From Taudactylus pleione (taxonomy: Eukaryota > Chordata > Amphibia > Anura > Myobatrachidae), in contig JAUIMM010000188.1 of NCBI GenBank assembly GCA_031769625.1, positions 10,469,001 through 10,533,000 of the forward strand: a stretch of DNA of 64,000 bases, written 5' to 3'. The notes under the pieces were generated by a model. It ran no database searches. It was not told the origin of the DNA and worked only from the letters and a program-made list of their open reading frames with translations. A program made the position numbers and the translations under genes. Shown one piece after another: positions 37,083-49,149 of the stretch (positions within the stretch are counted from its first letter, which is position 1; every line of letters starts with the position of its first letter).

Positions 37083-37212
37083 CATTTGCGTTAGCGACGT
37101 GTTCCTCGGGAAATGGTGCAGTCGATGACTCGTTAAATAATGTTGATAGTGCTGGGGGACAGGTCTGACCTGGAACTGAGCGTGCGTCAAGCCGGCGTCC
37201 ACACTGAGGTCC
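37083..37212 (-). CDS. RNF165: RNF165 coding exon 4 (130 bp)
   Basis: The acceptor is CTCCCTTTCCCAG. One base completes the Trp codon, and 43 codons follow: DLSVDAGLTHAQFQVRPVPQ … HHFPRNTSLTQM. The donor is GTGAGA after a complete Met codon (phase 0). The human counterpart reads DLSVDAGLSPAQFQVRPIPQ … STQM. This is the conserved central segment upstream of the Smad-interaction and RING regions. Frame and border phases agree with exons 3 and 5, which is strong independent support. Confidence 0.94.
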
Positions 37213-37393
37213 CTGGGAAAGGGAGAAGAAAGAGGCGACAGATTATTCACTACACAAATTGTTTTGAGCTCAGACACGTCGAGATTTGTATTGTATCCCA
37301 TTAGGCCTAAAATCTATTTAGCCGTTAGTAAATAGGGCCCATAACTGTTTATAAGGGTAAAGAGCTATTAGAAGCACATTTTGCAAACAGAAA

Positions 37394-37561
37394 GGGTATA
37401 TTTACTAAAGTGTGAGTTTTTAGAAGTGGATATGTTGCCCACAGCAGCCAATCAGATTCTACATTTAACCAGCACCTTCTGAAGATAATAGCTAGAATCT
37501 GAATGGTTGCTATGGGCAACATCTCCACTTCTAAAAACTCTCACTTTAGTAAATATAGCCC
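37394..37561. mobile_element. CCAATCAG-family MITE near RNF165 exon 4
   Basis: The ends GGGTATATTTACTAAAGTG and CACTTTAGTAAATATAGCCC are inverted. It lies about 180 bp upstream of the exon 4 acceptor in gene direction. Confidence 0.85.
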
Positions 37562-38109
37562 ATAATTACTTTCCCACTTCCAGGACAGGATAACCATCTA
37601 ATCATCGCTCTGGTGAAGCGTAAAATTACAGGCGGCTGAGGCTTCTCCACATCTCTCTTTATGTCATGAAGAGCCATTCAGCTATCAAAGAAGTGACATG
37701 TTAAACGTCGTCACTGCAGGACACACAGCAATAACCGGATCGTTTAATATGTTTCTCTGCATATGGCCTGTAAAACATCCCCCCACCATCCCCAGGCCCC
37801 CATCTCCAGACCCTGCGTCATGGACACATAGGTTACAGAGGACGTAGCACCAATTCTAAAGTGAAGGGTTTTTTTGTGATCAAACCTAATTTAACATGAA
37901 GCAACTAAAGGCTTTTTTTTCAATGGATGTTTCCTGACTATCACTGACGGAGGAAGCTTTGAGAGATCTGTATTAAAGAGACCCTGTCACCAGGTTCTGG
38001 AACCCTCTTTTTATTTATTCATTGCGCAGAGCCTAAGTAATGGTTTCCTCGCCCGTCACTGCCCCCCCGGCCTCACTGGCCGCTGGAGCTGTATGAGAGC
38101 GCGCCTGGG

Positions 38110-38805
38110 GGAGATCATAGAACAGGATCACTGGGGAGCAGAGTGGAGTGGATCACTGGGGAGCAGAGTGGGAGCAGAGTGGAGTGGATCACTGGGGAGC
38201 AGAGTGGAGAGCAGAGTGGAGTGGTTCACTGTGGAGCAGAGTGGAGTGGATCACTGGGGAGCAGAGTGGAGAGCAGAGTGGAGTGGATCACTGGGGAGCA
38301 GAGTGGAGTGGATCACTGGGGAGCAGAGTGGGGAGCAGAGTGGAGTGGATCACTGGGGAGCAGAGTGGAGTTGATCACTGGGGAGCAGAGTGGGGAGCAG
38401 AGTGGAGTGGATCACTGGGGAGCAGAGTGGAGTGGATCACTGGGGAGCAGAGTGGGGAACAGAGTGGAGTGGATCACTGTGGAGCAGAGTGGAGTGGATC
38501 ACTGTGGAGCAGAGTGGAGTGGATCACTGGGGAGCAGAGTGGAGTGGATCACTGGGGAGCAGAGTGGGGAGCAGAGTGGAGTGGATCACTGGAGAGCAGA
38601 GTGGGGAGCAGAGTGGAGTGGATCACTGTGGAGCAGAGTGGAGTGGATCACTGGGGAGTAGAGTGGAGTGGATCACTGGGGAGCAGAGTGGAGTGGATCA
38701 CTGGGGAGCAGAGTGGGGATCAGAGTGGAGTGGATCACTGGGGAGTAGAGTGGAGTGGATCACTGGGGAGCAGAGTGGAATGGATCACTGGGGAGCAGAG
38801 TGGAG
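38110..38805. repeat. 25-bp minisatellite in RNF165 intron 3
   Basis: Tandem units of GAGTGGATCACTGGGGAGCA plus GAGTG, alternating with an extra GGGAGCAGAGTG half-unit at irregular intervals. Because 25 is not a multiple of three, all three plus frames remain open and cycle through the same three peptides, giving a spurious frame of 242 codons. Confidence 0.95.
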
Positions 38806-40215
38806 CTAATTTGCAAGTGCTGTATTTGGGCTGGAGTCAGAGATGTACCCTTATGCATTCGCAGCTGCTGTGCTAGATTTTGCTAATGCTGCAGCCAGCT
38901 GGCAATGTATTGAGGGGCCCACTGGCGGCCTCGCAGATCCAAGCAAGTGTGTACAAATGCGCAGCCGCCGTCGCAGGTCATTGGATAATCAGCCATCTGA
39001 GCTCTATGGTCACGCAAAATGGCCGCCTGCACTGAGACGCCGGAACCATTTAATCTGCGTACAGGATCGCAGGCGCAGGCAATGACACGTCCCAAAATCG
39101 GCCGGTACACGCCTGCATTTTTTGCCGCCACTCCCCTGTAACTGCCCGCAAACAATCCCTGTCCATCACTTTGTAAAGTAATCCTCACGGCATGTGGCAT
39201 CGCTAAGGTTAGTTTTACCAATAATCACTTGACTGCGTAAATATCGGAATAGCGTAAATCTCTGAATCAGGCTCTTAGGAAAAAGCAAAGGAGGGACTAA
39301 AATCTGCACGGACACCGGGCTGTGCTTAAACTGGGACCCCCCAAAAACTTTCTTGTTCCTGTACACCCGCTGGGACCCTTATTATACAATACCATTCTCT
39401 CTCACCCCAAGATAACATTTATATACATAGGAAGCATCAGACTCCCAGTAATTACAATAAATGGCAAAAACTTATCCCCAGAAAATCCAAATATAGTGTA
39501 AGACCCTCACCCATAACTCACTTACACCTGGTCATGGTCCCACTTGCATAGGGAAGTTCTTAACCCTTTTACTGCCATGCCCCCCCTCCCCCCCGCACCA
39601 AATACCCATTGTAATAAAGTTTCTTTTACATAAATATTGCACAAGCCTACGTGCAATAAATTAAAATTGGAATCTATTGGCAGGTTCAATGGTTCAACTG
39701 TGGTCAATTTGGACTGACATGATCCATCTCAGTGCTGTGCAACAGTAGTACTAACCACTACACCACCGTGCTGCTATATAGTTATGTACTAAAGAGGTCC
39801 CTGCTAGTGGGAGTTTTAACTTTTCAATCTATAGGGACAGGGCAGACAGACACAGGTGACTGGAGTGAGTCAATGTAACCAGATTTAACCCAGCCTACAC
39901 TACAAGGTAACCATTTGGACAGCCGTCAGGAAATAATTCCAATCTGTCCTTTCTGTACATATCACCCTGATGTTCTAGAATGTCAATTGTCAGAGTTTCC
40001 TACATTGTTACTGTAACACATCCTGAATGGAACAGTGAGAACAGCAAGTCCCAGACAGTAAATCATCTTTGAAGCATAATCTCCATCTGCTTTTATTTAA
40101 CAGAAGCTAAAGTCTTTATTTTGTACAAAAACAAACCCAGAGGAGCGAGAACATTTACCTTTTCCACTGTACAGTAATGTGGATGTCTGGGACTGTGCAG
40201 ACAATTAGTTTAGTG

Positions 40216-40421
40216 CAGGATTTCCCAACTTCGGTCCTCAAAACACACTCATAGCCCTTTCATATATACATATTGTACATATATACATACATACATACAG
40301 CAAAAACCCACTTTTTTTTGCCGTGAACGTGCATCGACCTGGGTTTTTGCTGTATGTGAATAGGACACACAACCCGGGTTGAAGTAAAACATGCACTGAG
40401 GACTGGAGTTGGGAAACACTG
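40216..40421. mobile_element. hAT-type MITE with an internal insertion
   Basis: The ends CAGGATTTCCCAACTTCGGT and GGAGTTGGGAAACACTG are inverted. The centre (about 40261-40395) is a second sequence carrying its own inverted pair CAGCAAAAACCCA / TGGGTTTTTGCTG and short TACA repeats. It sits about 170 bp beyond the donor of RNF165 exon 3. Confidence 0.65.
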
Positions 40422-40588
40422 ATATAAGGGATAATTAGTCCTCGTTCCTCAGGTCTGAGCCAACCTTGGATATTAAGGGAAGGACCATATGTATCAAAGC
40501 AGGACAGTATCTAAATATTACTTACCGGTTCCAAAGTCATTTCTCCAGCTTATAAACATAAAGAGGGTGGAATGTGGTCTCCACTTAC

Positions 40589-40708
40589 CAGTCTGTTCCT
40601 TCAGCCAAGTACCTAGGCCCCAACGTTTGGGACATCTGAACTTGTTGATTGAAGTCAAAGCCTGGGCGTAACCGATGTGGATGGACAGAGATTCGCTCCT
40701 GAGTCCGC
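40589..40708 (-). CDS. RNF165: RNF165 coding exon 3 (120 bp)
   Basis: The acceptor is TTTTACTCGCAG. One base completes the Arg codon begun in exon 2, then 39 codons read RTQERISVHPHRLRPGFDF … GPRYLAEGTD, and two bases of a Trp codon precede the donor GTAAGT. The start and end match mammalian RNF165 closely (RSQERVSVHPHRL…PRYLAEGTDW). The middle, around NQQVQMSQTLG, is about four residues longer than the human protein as I remember it. The exon is too short, and lacks a start codon, for an ORF finder to report on this strand; it was found by translating the minus strand around this position. Confidence 0.93.
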
Positions 40709-40912
40709 CTGCGAGTAAAATGCATACGTTAGCCCGAAGGCTGACAATTAAGCGTGAGGGACATTAAACCATGCGTGTTTGATTGTTGCCATTTTAATCA
40801 GGTGTTGGTTATTGCCCCTTTAAGTTTAGTTTTGATAGGCAGCCAATGACTGGTTTGGGGGGAGTGGTTAAGGAGTATATAGTGTGGAGAAGTAGTGTGA
40901 TAATATTAGATT

Positions 40913-41127
40913 TCCGGAGCTTGATGAACTCTGTCCCCATACTTGTGCATGGGGACAGCGGACCATTCCGCCAGAGGAAGGTTAGTAGGAGATATCTGTG
41001 ATATCTCCTGCTTTACCCACTTGATGAATGGCCCGATGATAACTTAATTTTCACAATTGCAGGTGATAATGTGCATTTTCACCTGCTTTTGTGAAAATTA
41101 ATTGATGATGAATAGGCCCCTTGGAGA
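40913..41127. mobile_element. Partial GGGGCCTATTCATCA-family MITE
   Basis: The right end ATGATGAATAGGCCCC and the internal GGAGATATCTGTGATATCTCC palindrome-like block match the family seen at 2232-3048. Another partial copy is at 41660-41915. Confidence 0.6.
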
Positions 41128-42029
41128 TATAAAAGTTGTCTATGTACAGTACTAAGCCTTGGGGTTTATACATAAAGAGAAAAATTTCCCCTGTGATAAG
41201 GACTGTACTGCCTGCATTCATCATGCCTGCTTCCTATACTTAATTATCATTTCCATAAATGCTGCTCTTTTTGCGGAGACAGCTTTTTGGAATAAGGGGA
41301 ATTTTCATTTGCTGTCTGGTCTCTTCGCAGCCCGTCTTGAGGAAAGAAGATGAAGAAGTCCAGCCCCTCCTAACCCACCCCCCTGTCCCTTGCCTGCTCG
41401 CTCTCCCCTGCACACTGCTGGCCAACCCCGCTGCCTGTCCCCTGACGCCCCCGCAGAGGTGCAGCCACCAAGGGAGTCTGTGACCCCCGCTGAGGCCGTT
41501 CAGCCCTTGGTGTCAGTCCTCCACCGCCGCTGTTGTGTCCTCTCCCTTAGTCCTGGCTCACAGGAGCTTGGGGACCAGGGAGGAAGCTTCATTCAGGTAA
41601 GAGGACACAGCAGGGATGGACATTTTCAGATCCCTCTGCTGCCCTAGGTGCTGTACGCCATCTCTGGGGAGCGTACAGTATCACTGTCAATGCTTTTTCA
41701 GAACTTGATGAATTACATAATTTCCACATCCCAATACTATAGTATGGGGACTGTCGAAATTATTGGGGGACATTTATAACCAGGAGATATCTGTGATAAC
41801 TCCTGCGTCACATGAATGATAAATAACCCTGATTACTTAATTTATACAAAAATAGGTGAAAATCATAATTTTTACCTACTTTTGTAGAAATTAAGTGATG
41901 ATGAATAGACCCCTTGGAGAGAAATAAGGTGGAGGGAGATAAAGTACTAACCAATCAGCTCCTAAATGTTATTTTACAAACAGCCTGTAACATGACAACC
42001 TGAATGGTTGTTACTTTATCTCTCTTTAA

Positions 42030-42833
42030 GGGCTCTATTTACTACAATCCGCATATTGAATGCAGATTGTAGTGTGATATCAATGACTGAATTCGCATTG
42101 CGAATTCAGGCAATATCATTGGGATTTACTACAAATCCCTTGCAGCTCTGTCCCTGCGAATCCCATCCGCACACTAGTCACGGTATTTTCGGAAAAAATA
42201 CTGTAACAAAGTTCCCGCGCATGCGCCGATCGGCCGCTGCTGCTACCCCCCGTCACTAATCCCTGCCCCTCCATTAATTACACTTACCTGCATGATCTGG
42301 GCCTCCGGTGATGTCCTCCATGTCCACCGGGCCGCAGTGCACTATGGGAGACCAGCTGACCGGAGGGAGGACATCACCCGGACCCCGACCACCGGTCCCT
42401 GGAGTCAGGTAAGTTAATTTTTTTTTTACAGTAATCAGCTTGCGGTCTGTTTAGACCACACAGTGATTACTGGGACCGGCTCCGGGCTCTGCTCTCCCCG
42501 TTAGAGCGGAGTAGGAATCCGGTAACCGGAGGAGACCCTGGATAACGCCACCTCCAGATGGCGTTATTATCACAGGGCTTCCCTAGGTATTTTTTTCACA
42601 TTTTATTTTTAGTAACTGTGGTTAGATCACATTTCCCATTACAATTATGGGAAATGCGATCTGCTTACTAAAAATAAGTGATACTTAGGGGTTGGAGTAG
42701 AATTTTACAAATTCTACTCCAATTGCCCTGTAATAACTATAGGTGATACTAAAATAATGTGAAAAGGGTGTGACAACACAAAACAGCCTCTATCACTTTG
42801 TTTTAGTCAAAATAATGTTAATAAATAGAGTCC
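42030..42833. mobile_element. MITE with GGGCTCTATTTACTA ends, copy 2
   Basis: The ends GGGCTCTATTTACTACAATC and TTAATAAATAGAGTCC are inverted. The body is collinear with the element at 14909-15820 (shared GACATCACCGGAGCCCCGA-type blocks, GATAACGCCACCTCCAG, and the ATTATGGGAAATGCGATCTG block). Confidence 0.75.
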
Positions 42834-42843
42834 TAAGGCTTAA

Positions 42844-43166
42844 GGTGTGCAGCCACTACACAAGAGTGAACGACTGTACGATTACAACATTGTAATCGTT
42901 CAATTGTTCATCATTCTGTGCAGTGAGATAATGTGCCCACACTGATCGATATGTCGTTCCGTGCAGACACCCTCCCTCATCCCCGAACATGCACAACCTG
43001 TCATTTCGGCAGATTGACCTGCACGTTGAGGTGATGACAAATGCCGACAACGACCAGTGGGAGCGCACATCGCTGGTCATCGCCGGCATATTCACTGAAC
43101 GATTAAACGATAACGATGTCATAATCGTTCAATCGCTCATTTTTCTCGTGTAGTGGATACGCGCCA
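42844..43166. mobile_element. MITE, CCACTACAC … GTGTAGTGG family
   Basis: The ends GGTGTGCAGCCACTACAC and GTGTAGTGGATACGCGCC are inverted. Internal CGATAACGATG and CATTGTAATCGTTC words match the family at 17675 and 21138. Confidence 0.7.
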
Positions 43167-43169
43167 TTA

Positions 43170-43440
43170 GTACATAGCCTAAACCTAAGCTTCCAGGGTT
43201 GTGCCTAACCCTAAGTCCCCCCCCAGGAGCCCTAAACCTAACCCTCCCTCCGTGGTATTCCCGCCCGGTATCACTTCGATCAGGATGCCGGGCGTCGGTC
43301 TCCCGATGTAGGTAAAATGACAGGCATCAGGATTTCGACGTCTGTCATTTAACCATTGCCGGGATTTAGCAGTCGGGAAGCCGGCGGTCGGCATTGCGTC
43401 CGCCGGCTTCCCGACTGTTTCCCGTTCTGATGTGTACCTA
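43170..43440. repeat. Telomere-like repeat family, third copy
   Basis: Has AGCCTAAACCTAAGC and GTGCCTAACCCTAAG runs, followed by GATGCCGGGCGTCGGTCTCC … GCCGGCTTCCCGACTG. Collinear with 27420-27720. Confidence 0.65.
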
Positions 43441-43670
43441 GCCTTAAGAGCTGATTGCTTGGTACTTTATCTCCTAGGCTTAGTACATCTACCCCTATAT
43501 CAGCAACTTTATTTCTTGCTGTGTGTAGCTGTTGTGACTAGTGATCACCCAGCAGGCTTCTTTGCAAGGTCTTGTGGGTCCTTTGAAAGCTAGCCAGGGG
43601 GGAAAATCCAGGATATGGCTTACACTTAGTTAAGAAGATGTTCACTTATACTAGTAACTTTGGGCCTCAG

Positions 43671-44065
43671 GGCCTGATTCAGAGTTGGACGCTCTTTCAG
43701 AGCACTCGCTCTGAATCAGTGCCCGCCTATTGTATTTTTAGAGCGGCCTCCTGGCCGCTCGCATAGCTGTGGGTGACCACCCACAGCTAGTGCGAGCGGC
43801 CAGGATGAGCAAGAGCAAGAAGTCCACCCACTGACATCACTTGTGATGTCAGTGGGGCCGGCCCTAGACGATAGGCGTTCCCATGGGAACGCCTCCGTCT
43901 GGGCAGCCACGCCCCGGCACGCCCACCAAAGGGGGAGTGCTGTCACTCAACATCGACAACACGCCCCCTTTGTAGTGAGACCCGGAGCTATCCGGGTCTC
44001 GCGCATGCGCACTGGGCCAACATCGACCTGCTTGCGAGCGCTCGCGAGCGGGTCTGAATCAGGCC
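43671..44065. mobile_element. MITE with GGCCTGATTCAGAG ends
   Basis: The ends GGCCTGATTCAGAGTTGGAC and GGTCTGAATCAGGCC are inverted and flanked on both sides by CTCAG. The interior contains inverted GGCCGCTCGCATAGCTGTGG / CCACAGCTAGTGCGAGCGGC blocks. Confidence 0.75.
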
Positions 44066-44577
44066 CTCAGTTGGAAGCAGCTCGTTGGGCGGCCGCAAAC
44101 AGAGAGTTTGAGCAAACTGAGAATGCGCAGAAGCGAATTTATGGATTTCTGAGTGTCTCTGGCCGATTATGAGATCTGTCTCACAAGAGTCTGTGTGGTG
44201 GAAGTTTTGCTAAATTCCATAGCATTCGTCATGCGTACAGCAAAGGGATGCTTATTTTCTTATAGATCTCTTCCACCAAGCAAAGGGCAGGTGCAAGTAG
44301 GCACTGTGAAAATCAGGACACATGAAATACACCTTTCCATGGCTGCATTTCTGTAGGCAAGTCAACTAAAGTACGTGGCAAATCATCATTTATCCCTCAC
44401 ACTTACAGTAAAGTGTGTCATTATTCCTGTAGCAGTCCACAACACTGCAGCCTTGGCATCAAGAGCCCAAGAACCCAGAGAAAGACTGCACAATCCCCAT
44501 TTTATTCTGCCCCTTCTTTACGTAGAGGCAGATCTGATCACTGTACTCCGAGGCCGTCGTGGCTCGCCGTGACTCAC

Positions 44578-44887
44578 CTGGGGTGAGGAACGAGTCTGCG
44601 GTGCTGTGCCTCTAGAAGTTGCTGTTGGAGGAGGTATTGCTGGTGTAGGGCCTGAGGTAGGAAGGAGGGTCCCGCCACCTCCTGAAACTGTAGACCAGTC
44701 AGAGGCGGCAGGGGCTGGTGCAGTGTGCCATTATGCTGGTGAGCCGTGGCCATGTGGGAAGCCATTCCTTGTTGCGGCTGAACCTGGTGATGGTGCAGAG
44801 GGAAGTCGGGGAGTTGAGGTTGAGGGCTCAGATGAAAGTGGCGGCAGGAGGTAGCGTGGGCATGTTGGGAGCGCTGAAATGGGGCAC
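44578..44887 (-). CDS. RNF165: RNF165 coding exon 2 (310 bp)
   Basis: The exon opens after the acceptor TTGCTTTCCAG with two bases that complete a Gly codon, then reads APFQRSQHAHATSCRHFHL. It ends QQQLLEAQHRRLVPHP followed by the first two bases of an Arg codon, before the donor GTGAGTC. It holds 102 whole codons. This is the low-complexity, His/Gln/Pro-rich N-terminal half of the protein, for which no fold is known. The stretch FLPQALHQQYLLQQQLLEAQ is, as I remember it, identical in mammals. The open frame continues upstream of the acceptor into intron sequence, so an ATG-based prediction starting at 44930 would be wrong. The true start codon is in exon 1, which was not found. Confidence 0.95.
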
Positions 44888-44995
44888 CTGGAAAGCAATA
44901 CAGCACAGAGTTAGAAATTAAAGTTGACAAATATTATTTACAATACAAACAGAATTAGGGTAAGTAGTGAGATACCGTATCCTCCTGTGTACTTA

Positions 44996-45594
44996 GGGCC
45001 TGATTCAGAGCCGCTCGTAAGCGGCCGCTCGTTCGTTCCAATCGATGTTCGCACAACTGCGCATGCGTACGGATTTTAATACGCATGCGTGAACCAGTCA
45101 GTGCGGCCTAAAATCATTTGTTAGCTAAATAGCGAATGCCTGCTATTTTGAGTGACAGAAAGGGGCGTATGTGGGTGGTAACAGGGGAAGGTGCTTGAAA
45201 ACGGGGAGTGGAGATCCGAACGCAGGCGTGCTTAAAGGTCAAAACGGGCGTTTTATGGGTGTGCATAATTAATACAGCAGCGTCATTGACCACGTCACTG
45301 GGTTATTTTATAGTCAGGACTGCTCGCAAGATTGTGGTAGGAAAAACCAACCACAAGAATAGCGAGCAGTTCATACGCTGTTCGATGTACTCGATTAATC
45401 TATTAAATAGCGGACATGACGTATGGTGCGAGCGGCGAAGGGGCGTCTTTTTCAAAATTACGACTGCAAGTTTTGTTCGCTCGTTCAGACATAGAGGCGT
45501 GAACAGACCGCAAAGTGCGAACGGTTCATTTGAATAGCCACCCTTTTTTTCTGAACGAGCGAGCGCAAATAGCGTCCGGCTCTGAATGAGGTCC
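44996..45594. mobile_element. MITE with TTA duplication, copy 1 of a pair
   Basis: The ends GGGCCTGATTCAGAGCCGCT and CCGGCTCTGAATGAGGTCC are inverted and flanked by TTA on both sides. Highly similar over its whole length to the element at 61831-62428. Confidence 0.8.
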
Positions 45595-45680
45595 TTAGTA
45601 CATAAAGAAGATGACCTATGGAAAAACTGTGCTCTACTTTGGCCCCCAGTGAAATATATCCACTCTTAGGGCCTGACTTA

Positions 45681-45990
45681 ATGTGCGCACATGCTACACG
45701 ATATTTTCCACAATTTGCCCAATTCCGACGCATCAGAACGACAAATCGTAGTGTCCACTAATGATACTGATATTAATGCACAGTCCGGCGGGTCGTTTGT
45801 CGTATCCTCAGATCTTACCTACATGCAGTCAGATCTACCAATTTCCTTAACGATATTAAGGTCGTTGGTCAGATCGTTTGTCAGATTGCACAGTTTATGC
45901 AAGATATCGTTTGTTGGTTGCCGTGGGGAGTTCAAGGGAGATGGTTGACGGAATTGCATCTTTTGCGAGTCGTCTAGTGTGTTTGCACCT
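45681..45990. mobile_element. MITE, CACACGATT family fragment
   Basis: The ends ATGTGCGCACATGCTACACG and CTAGTGTGTTTGCACC are imperfect inverted repeats next to TTA on both sides. The interior has repeated GTCAGATC and TCGTTTGT words. Confidence 0.6.
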
Positions 45991-46894
45991 TTAAAGTTGG
46001 CACTAAGTCAAATTGCGCTATGTAAACATAAAACTATATATAAAAACTTGATGTGTGCACAACTTGCGCCCGTATTTTGAGTTGAGCGCTATGCCGGGCG
46101 TCGGGATTTCGGCGTGGGGCTAATAATAGGCGTCGGTTTTTATATGCCTATCATTAGTCCCATGCCGGGATTTCACTGTCGGGAAGCATGTCAGCATTTC
46201 GACCGCCAGCTTCCTGACTACATACCGTCTATATGCCAGGATTAATCACAACCTTGGTAGTCTAAGTGTACGGACGCACTTTTCTGTGTGTACCAAAGAC
46301 ACAATTTCATTTCTTATAGTAAATCAGTTCAGGGGACAAGGCAGAAGCGGGGCCTCTCAATGATCAGAGAATGTACAGAAATGAAGTTGCACTAAATACA
46401 ATAACAATAATAACTGCTAATGTATCATATAGGTGACTTTACAACCATTACAGATAGGGCCCTGATCACACGGACAGCAAGATAAGCGCTTTGTTGTAAA
46501 AGATGATGTTTTGCATCGATCCGAGCTTGGATGGGAGATCCAAACCAAAGCCAACAGGTCATCTCTAATTCTAACCACTTGCATCAATGATGTAACCGAA
46601 AAAAAACTTGTGGGTTTTGCCTTTTAAATGAAATTACTGACGCTTGAAATCTTGCTGCTAAATTGCTGAAATTGCAACTCTCTGGCTGCTACATTTGGGG
46701 ACGTATGACATTGGTGGATGCTCAGATACATCTCACAGATAGGAAGTCGCAGCACCCGGGCCGCTACACACAGGCAGGAACTGCGCTGTCACTTGGCCTC
46801 ATACAGGCAGCAGGAGCTATAGGGACTGTAACTGTACAAAGCTTTCATCTGTCTCCCCTGTAGCATGATGTATGTGCATTATTACATTATGCTC

Positions 46895-49130
46895 AGAGAT
46901 TCCATTCCTGCTATTCCATATGTGCAGTATTTCTATATATACAGTATTCCTATATGTATAGTATCCCTATATGTACAGTATTCCTATATGTATAGCATTT
47001 CTATATGTATAGTATCCCTATATGTACAGTATTCCTATATTTATAGTATCCCTATATGTACAGTGTTCCTATATGTATAGTATCCCTATATGTACAGTGT
47101 TCCTATATGTACAGTATTCCTATATGTGCAGTATTCCTTATACAGCCCCCAATTAGTTCCCCTTACTCGGTGCCCCCAGTAGTGGTCCCCCCAAATGCAG
47201 TGCCCTATGTAGTGTTCCCCCTTATGCAGTGCCTCCAGTAGCAGTCCCCACAATGCAGTGCACCCAGTAGTGGTATCCCCTTATGCAGTGCCCTTTATAT
47301 AGTGACCCCAGTAGTAGTCCCCCCCATGCAGTGCCCTTTATATAGTGCCCCCAGTAGTAGTCCCCCCCTATGCAGTGCCCTTTATATAGTGCCCCCAGCA
47401 GTAGTCCCCCCCATGCAGTTTACCCAGTAGTGGTCCCCCTTATGCAGGCACCCAGTAGTGATCAAACCCTATCTAGTGCCCCCTGGAGTGGTCCCCCCAG
47501 TGCAGTGCCCCTAGCAGTAAGCCCCTTATATAGTGCCTCCAGCAGTAGTCCCCCCTCCCATGCAGTGCCCCCAGTAGTGGTCCCCCTGATGCAGGCCCCC
47601 AGTAGTGACCCCCCCTATCCAGTGGTCCCTGTAGTGGTCCTTCCTGTTATTGCCCCCAGTTGTGGTCCCCCCAGTGCAGTGCCCCTAGTAGTAGGCCCTT
47701 TTTATAATGCCACCAGTAGTAGTCCCCCCACCCAAGTAGTGGTCCGCAGTTGAGGTTCCCCCTCCCGATTAAGTGTCCCCTGTAATAGCCCCCCCCAGTA
47801 GAGGTCCTCCCAATAATGGTGCCCCCAGTAATAGCCCCCCCAGTAGAGGTCCTCCCAATAATGGTGCCCCCAGTAGTAGCCACCCCCCCGTTGTGCCCCC
47901 ACCCCAGTAGAGGTCCCCCCAGTAGTAGCCACCCCCCTCCCCCGTTGTGCCCCCAGTAGTGCTGACAGGTTTTTTAAAAAAATATATAAAAACATACCTG
48001 AATCCACGCTGCTGCTCTGGACCGCGACACTGCTCCCGCCACCGCCCGCCAGTCCTACCCGGTCTGGCGCGCTCAGCATAAAGGGAGATACGTCATGATG
48101 TCATGACATCTGTCCCATTACCCACTGCAGGAGCTGGACGGAAGCCTGGCTCTTGCAGTGGGTGCTGCAGCAGCCAATGAGACTCTATCTGACTCTCATT
48201 GGCTGCTGTTTAACACACGCATTGCCGCCAGCGCTGGCGGCGATGCGTGTGTTATGCACAGCCTGAGCCCGCCTCCTGGCGCTATTGGGCAAGCGCTCAG
48301 GGGGAGGAAACGGGCTCAGGTGTGCAGCACAGGACCGGCACTGGAAGCCTAGCGCCGGTCCTGTGTAAATGTGTAGCGTTGACCGCACTCGCTGCGGTCG
48401 GCGCTACACTGGTGGCTAACTAGAGCGGGCCGGACCGTGGCCGGCGGCGCCCCCTCGCCCCCCCCCCGGGTCTCACCCTGCCCTAGTTACGCCACTGAGT
48501 ATTCCTATATGTATATGTACAGTATTCCTATATGTATATGTGCAGTATTTCCATATGTGAAGTATTTCTTTATATGCAGTATTTGGATATGTACAGTATT
48601 CCTATATGTATATGTACAGTATTCCTATATGTGTATGTGCAGTTTTCCATATGTACAGTATTCCTATATGTACAGTATTCCTATATGTACAGTATTCCTA
48701 TTATGTATATGTGCAGTATTTCCATATGTACAGTATTCCTATATGTACAGTATTCCTATTATGTATATGTGCAGTATTTCTGTATGTGCAGTATTTCCAT
48801 ATGTACAGTATTCCTATATGTATATGTACAGTATTTCCATATGTTTATGTGCAATATTCCTATATGTGCAGTATTTCCATATGTACAGTATTCCTATATG
48901 CATATGTATAGTATTCCTATATGTATAGTATTCCTATGTGTATGTATAGTATTCCTATATGTATAGTATTCCTATATGTGTATGTACAGTATTCCTATAT
49001 GTATATGTACAGTATTCCTATGTGTATGTATAGTATTCCTATATGTACAGTATTCCTATATGTATATGTACAGTATTTCCGTATGTGAAGCATTTCTGTA
49101 TGTGCATTATCTCCATATGTGCTGGATTTC
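46895..49130. repeat. TATATGTACAGTATTCC minisatellite, split by an insertion
   Basis: Units of about 17 bp (CAGTATTCCTATATGTA and a longer TATATGTATATGTA variant) fill 46895-47137 and 48498-49130. The array is interrupted at 47138-48497 by unrelated GC-rich sequence. AGTATTCC occurs at both junctions, but since it is part of the repeat unit it is weak evidence of a target duplication. Confidence 0.85.
47138..48497 (-). mobile_element. Inserted hAT-like element with C-rich internal minisatellite
   Basis: Read on the minus strand the element begins CAGTGGCGTAACTAGGGC, an end common to many dispersed hAT-type copies in vertebrate genomes. The part at 47150-47950 is an irregular tandem array of CCCCCAGTAGTGGTCCCCC-type units. 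The 47960-48490 part has inverted blocks such as CATTGGCTGCTGT. The distal end is not clearly a matching inverted repeat. Confidence 0.6.
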
Positions 49131-49149
49131 CATATACACAGGTTTAAGG

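Noticed and set aside
38093..38876. Plus-strand frames of up to 242 codons rich in Trp, Glu and Gly
   Set aside because: They are the 25-bp minisatellite read in successive frames.
47370..48079. Pro/Ser/Val- and Gly/Thr-rich frames
   Set aside because: They are translations of the C-rich minisatellite within the inserted hAT-like element.
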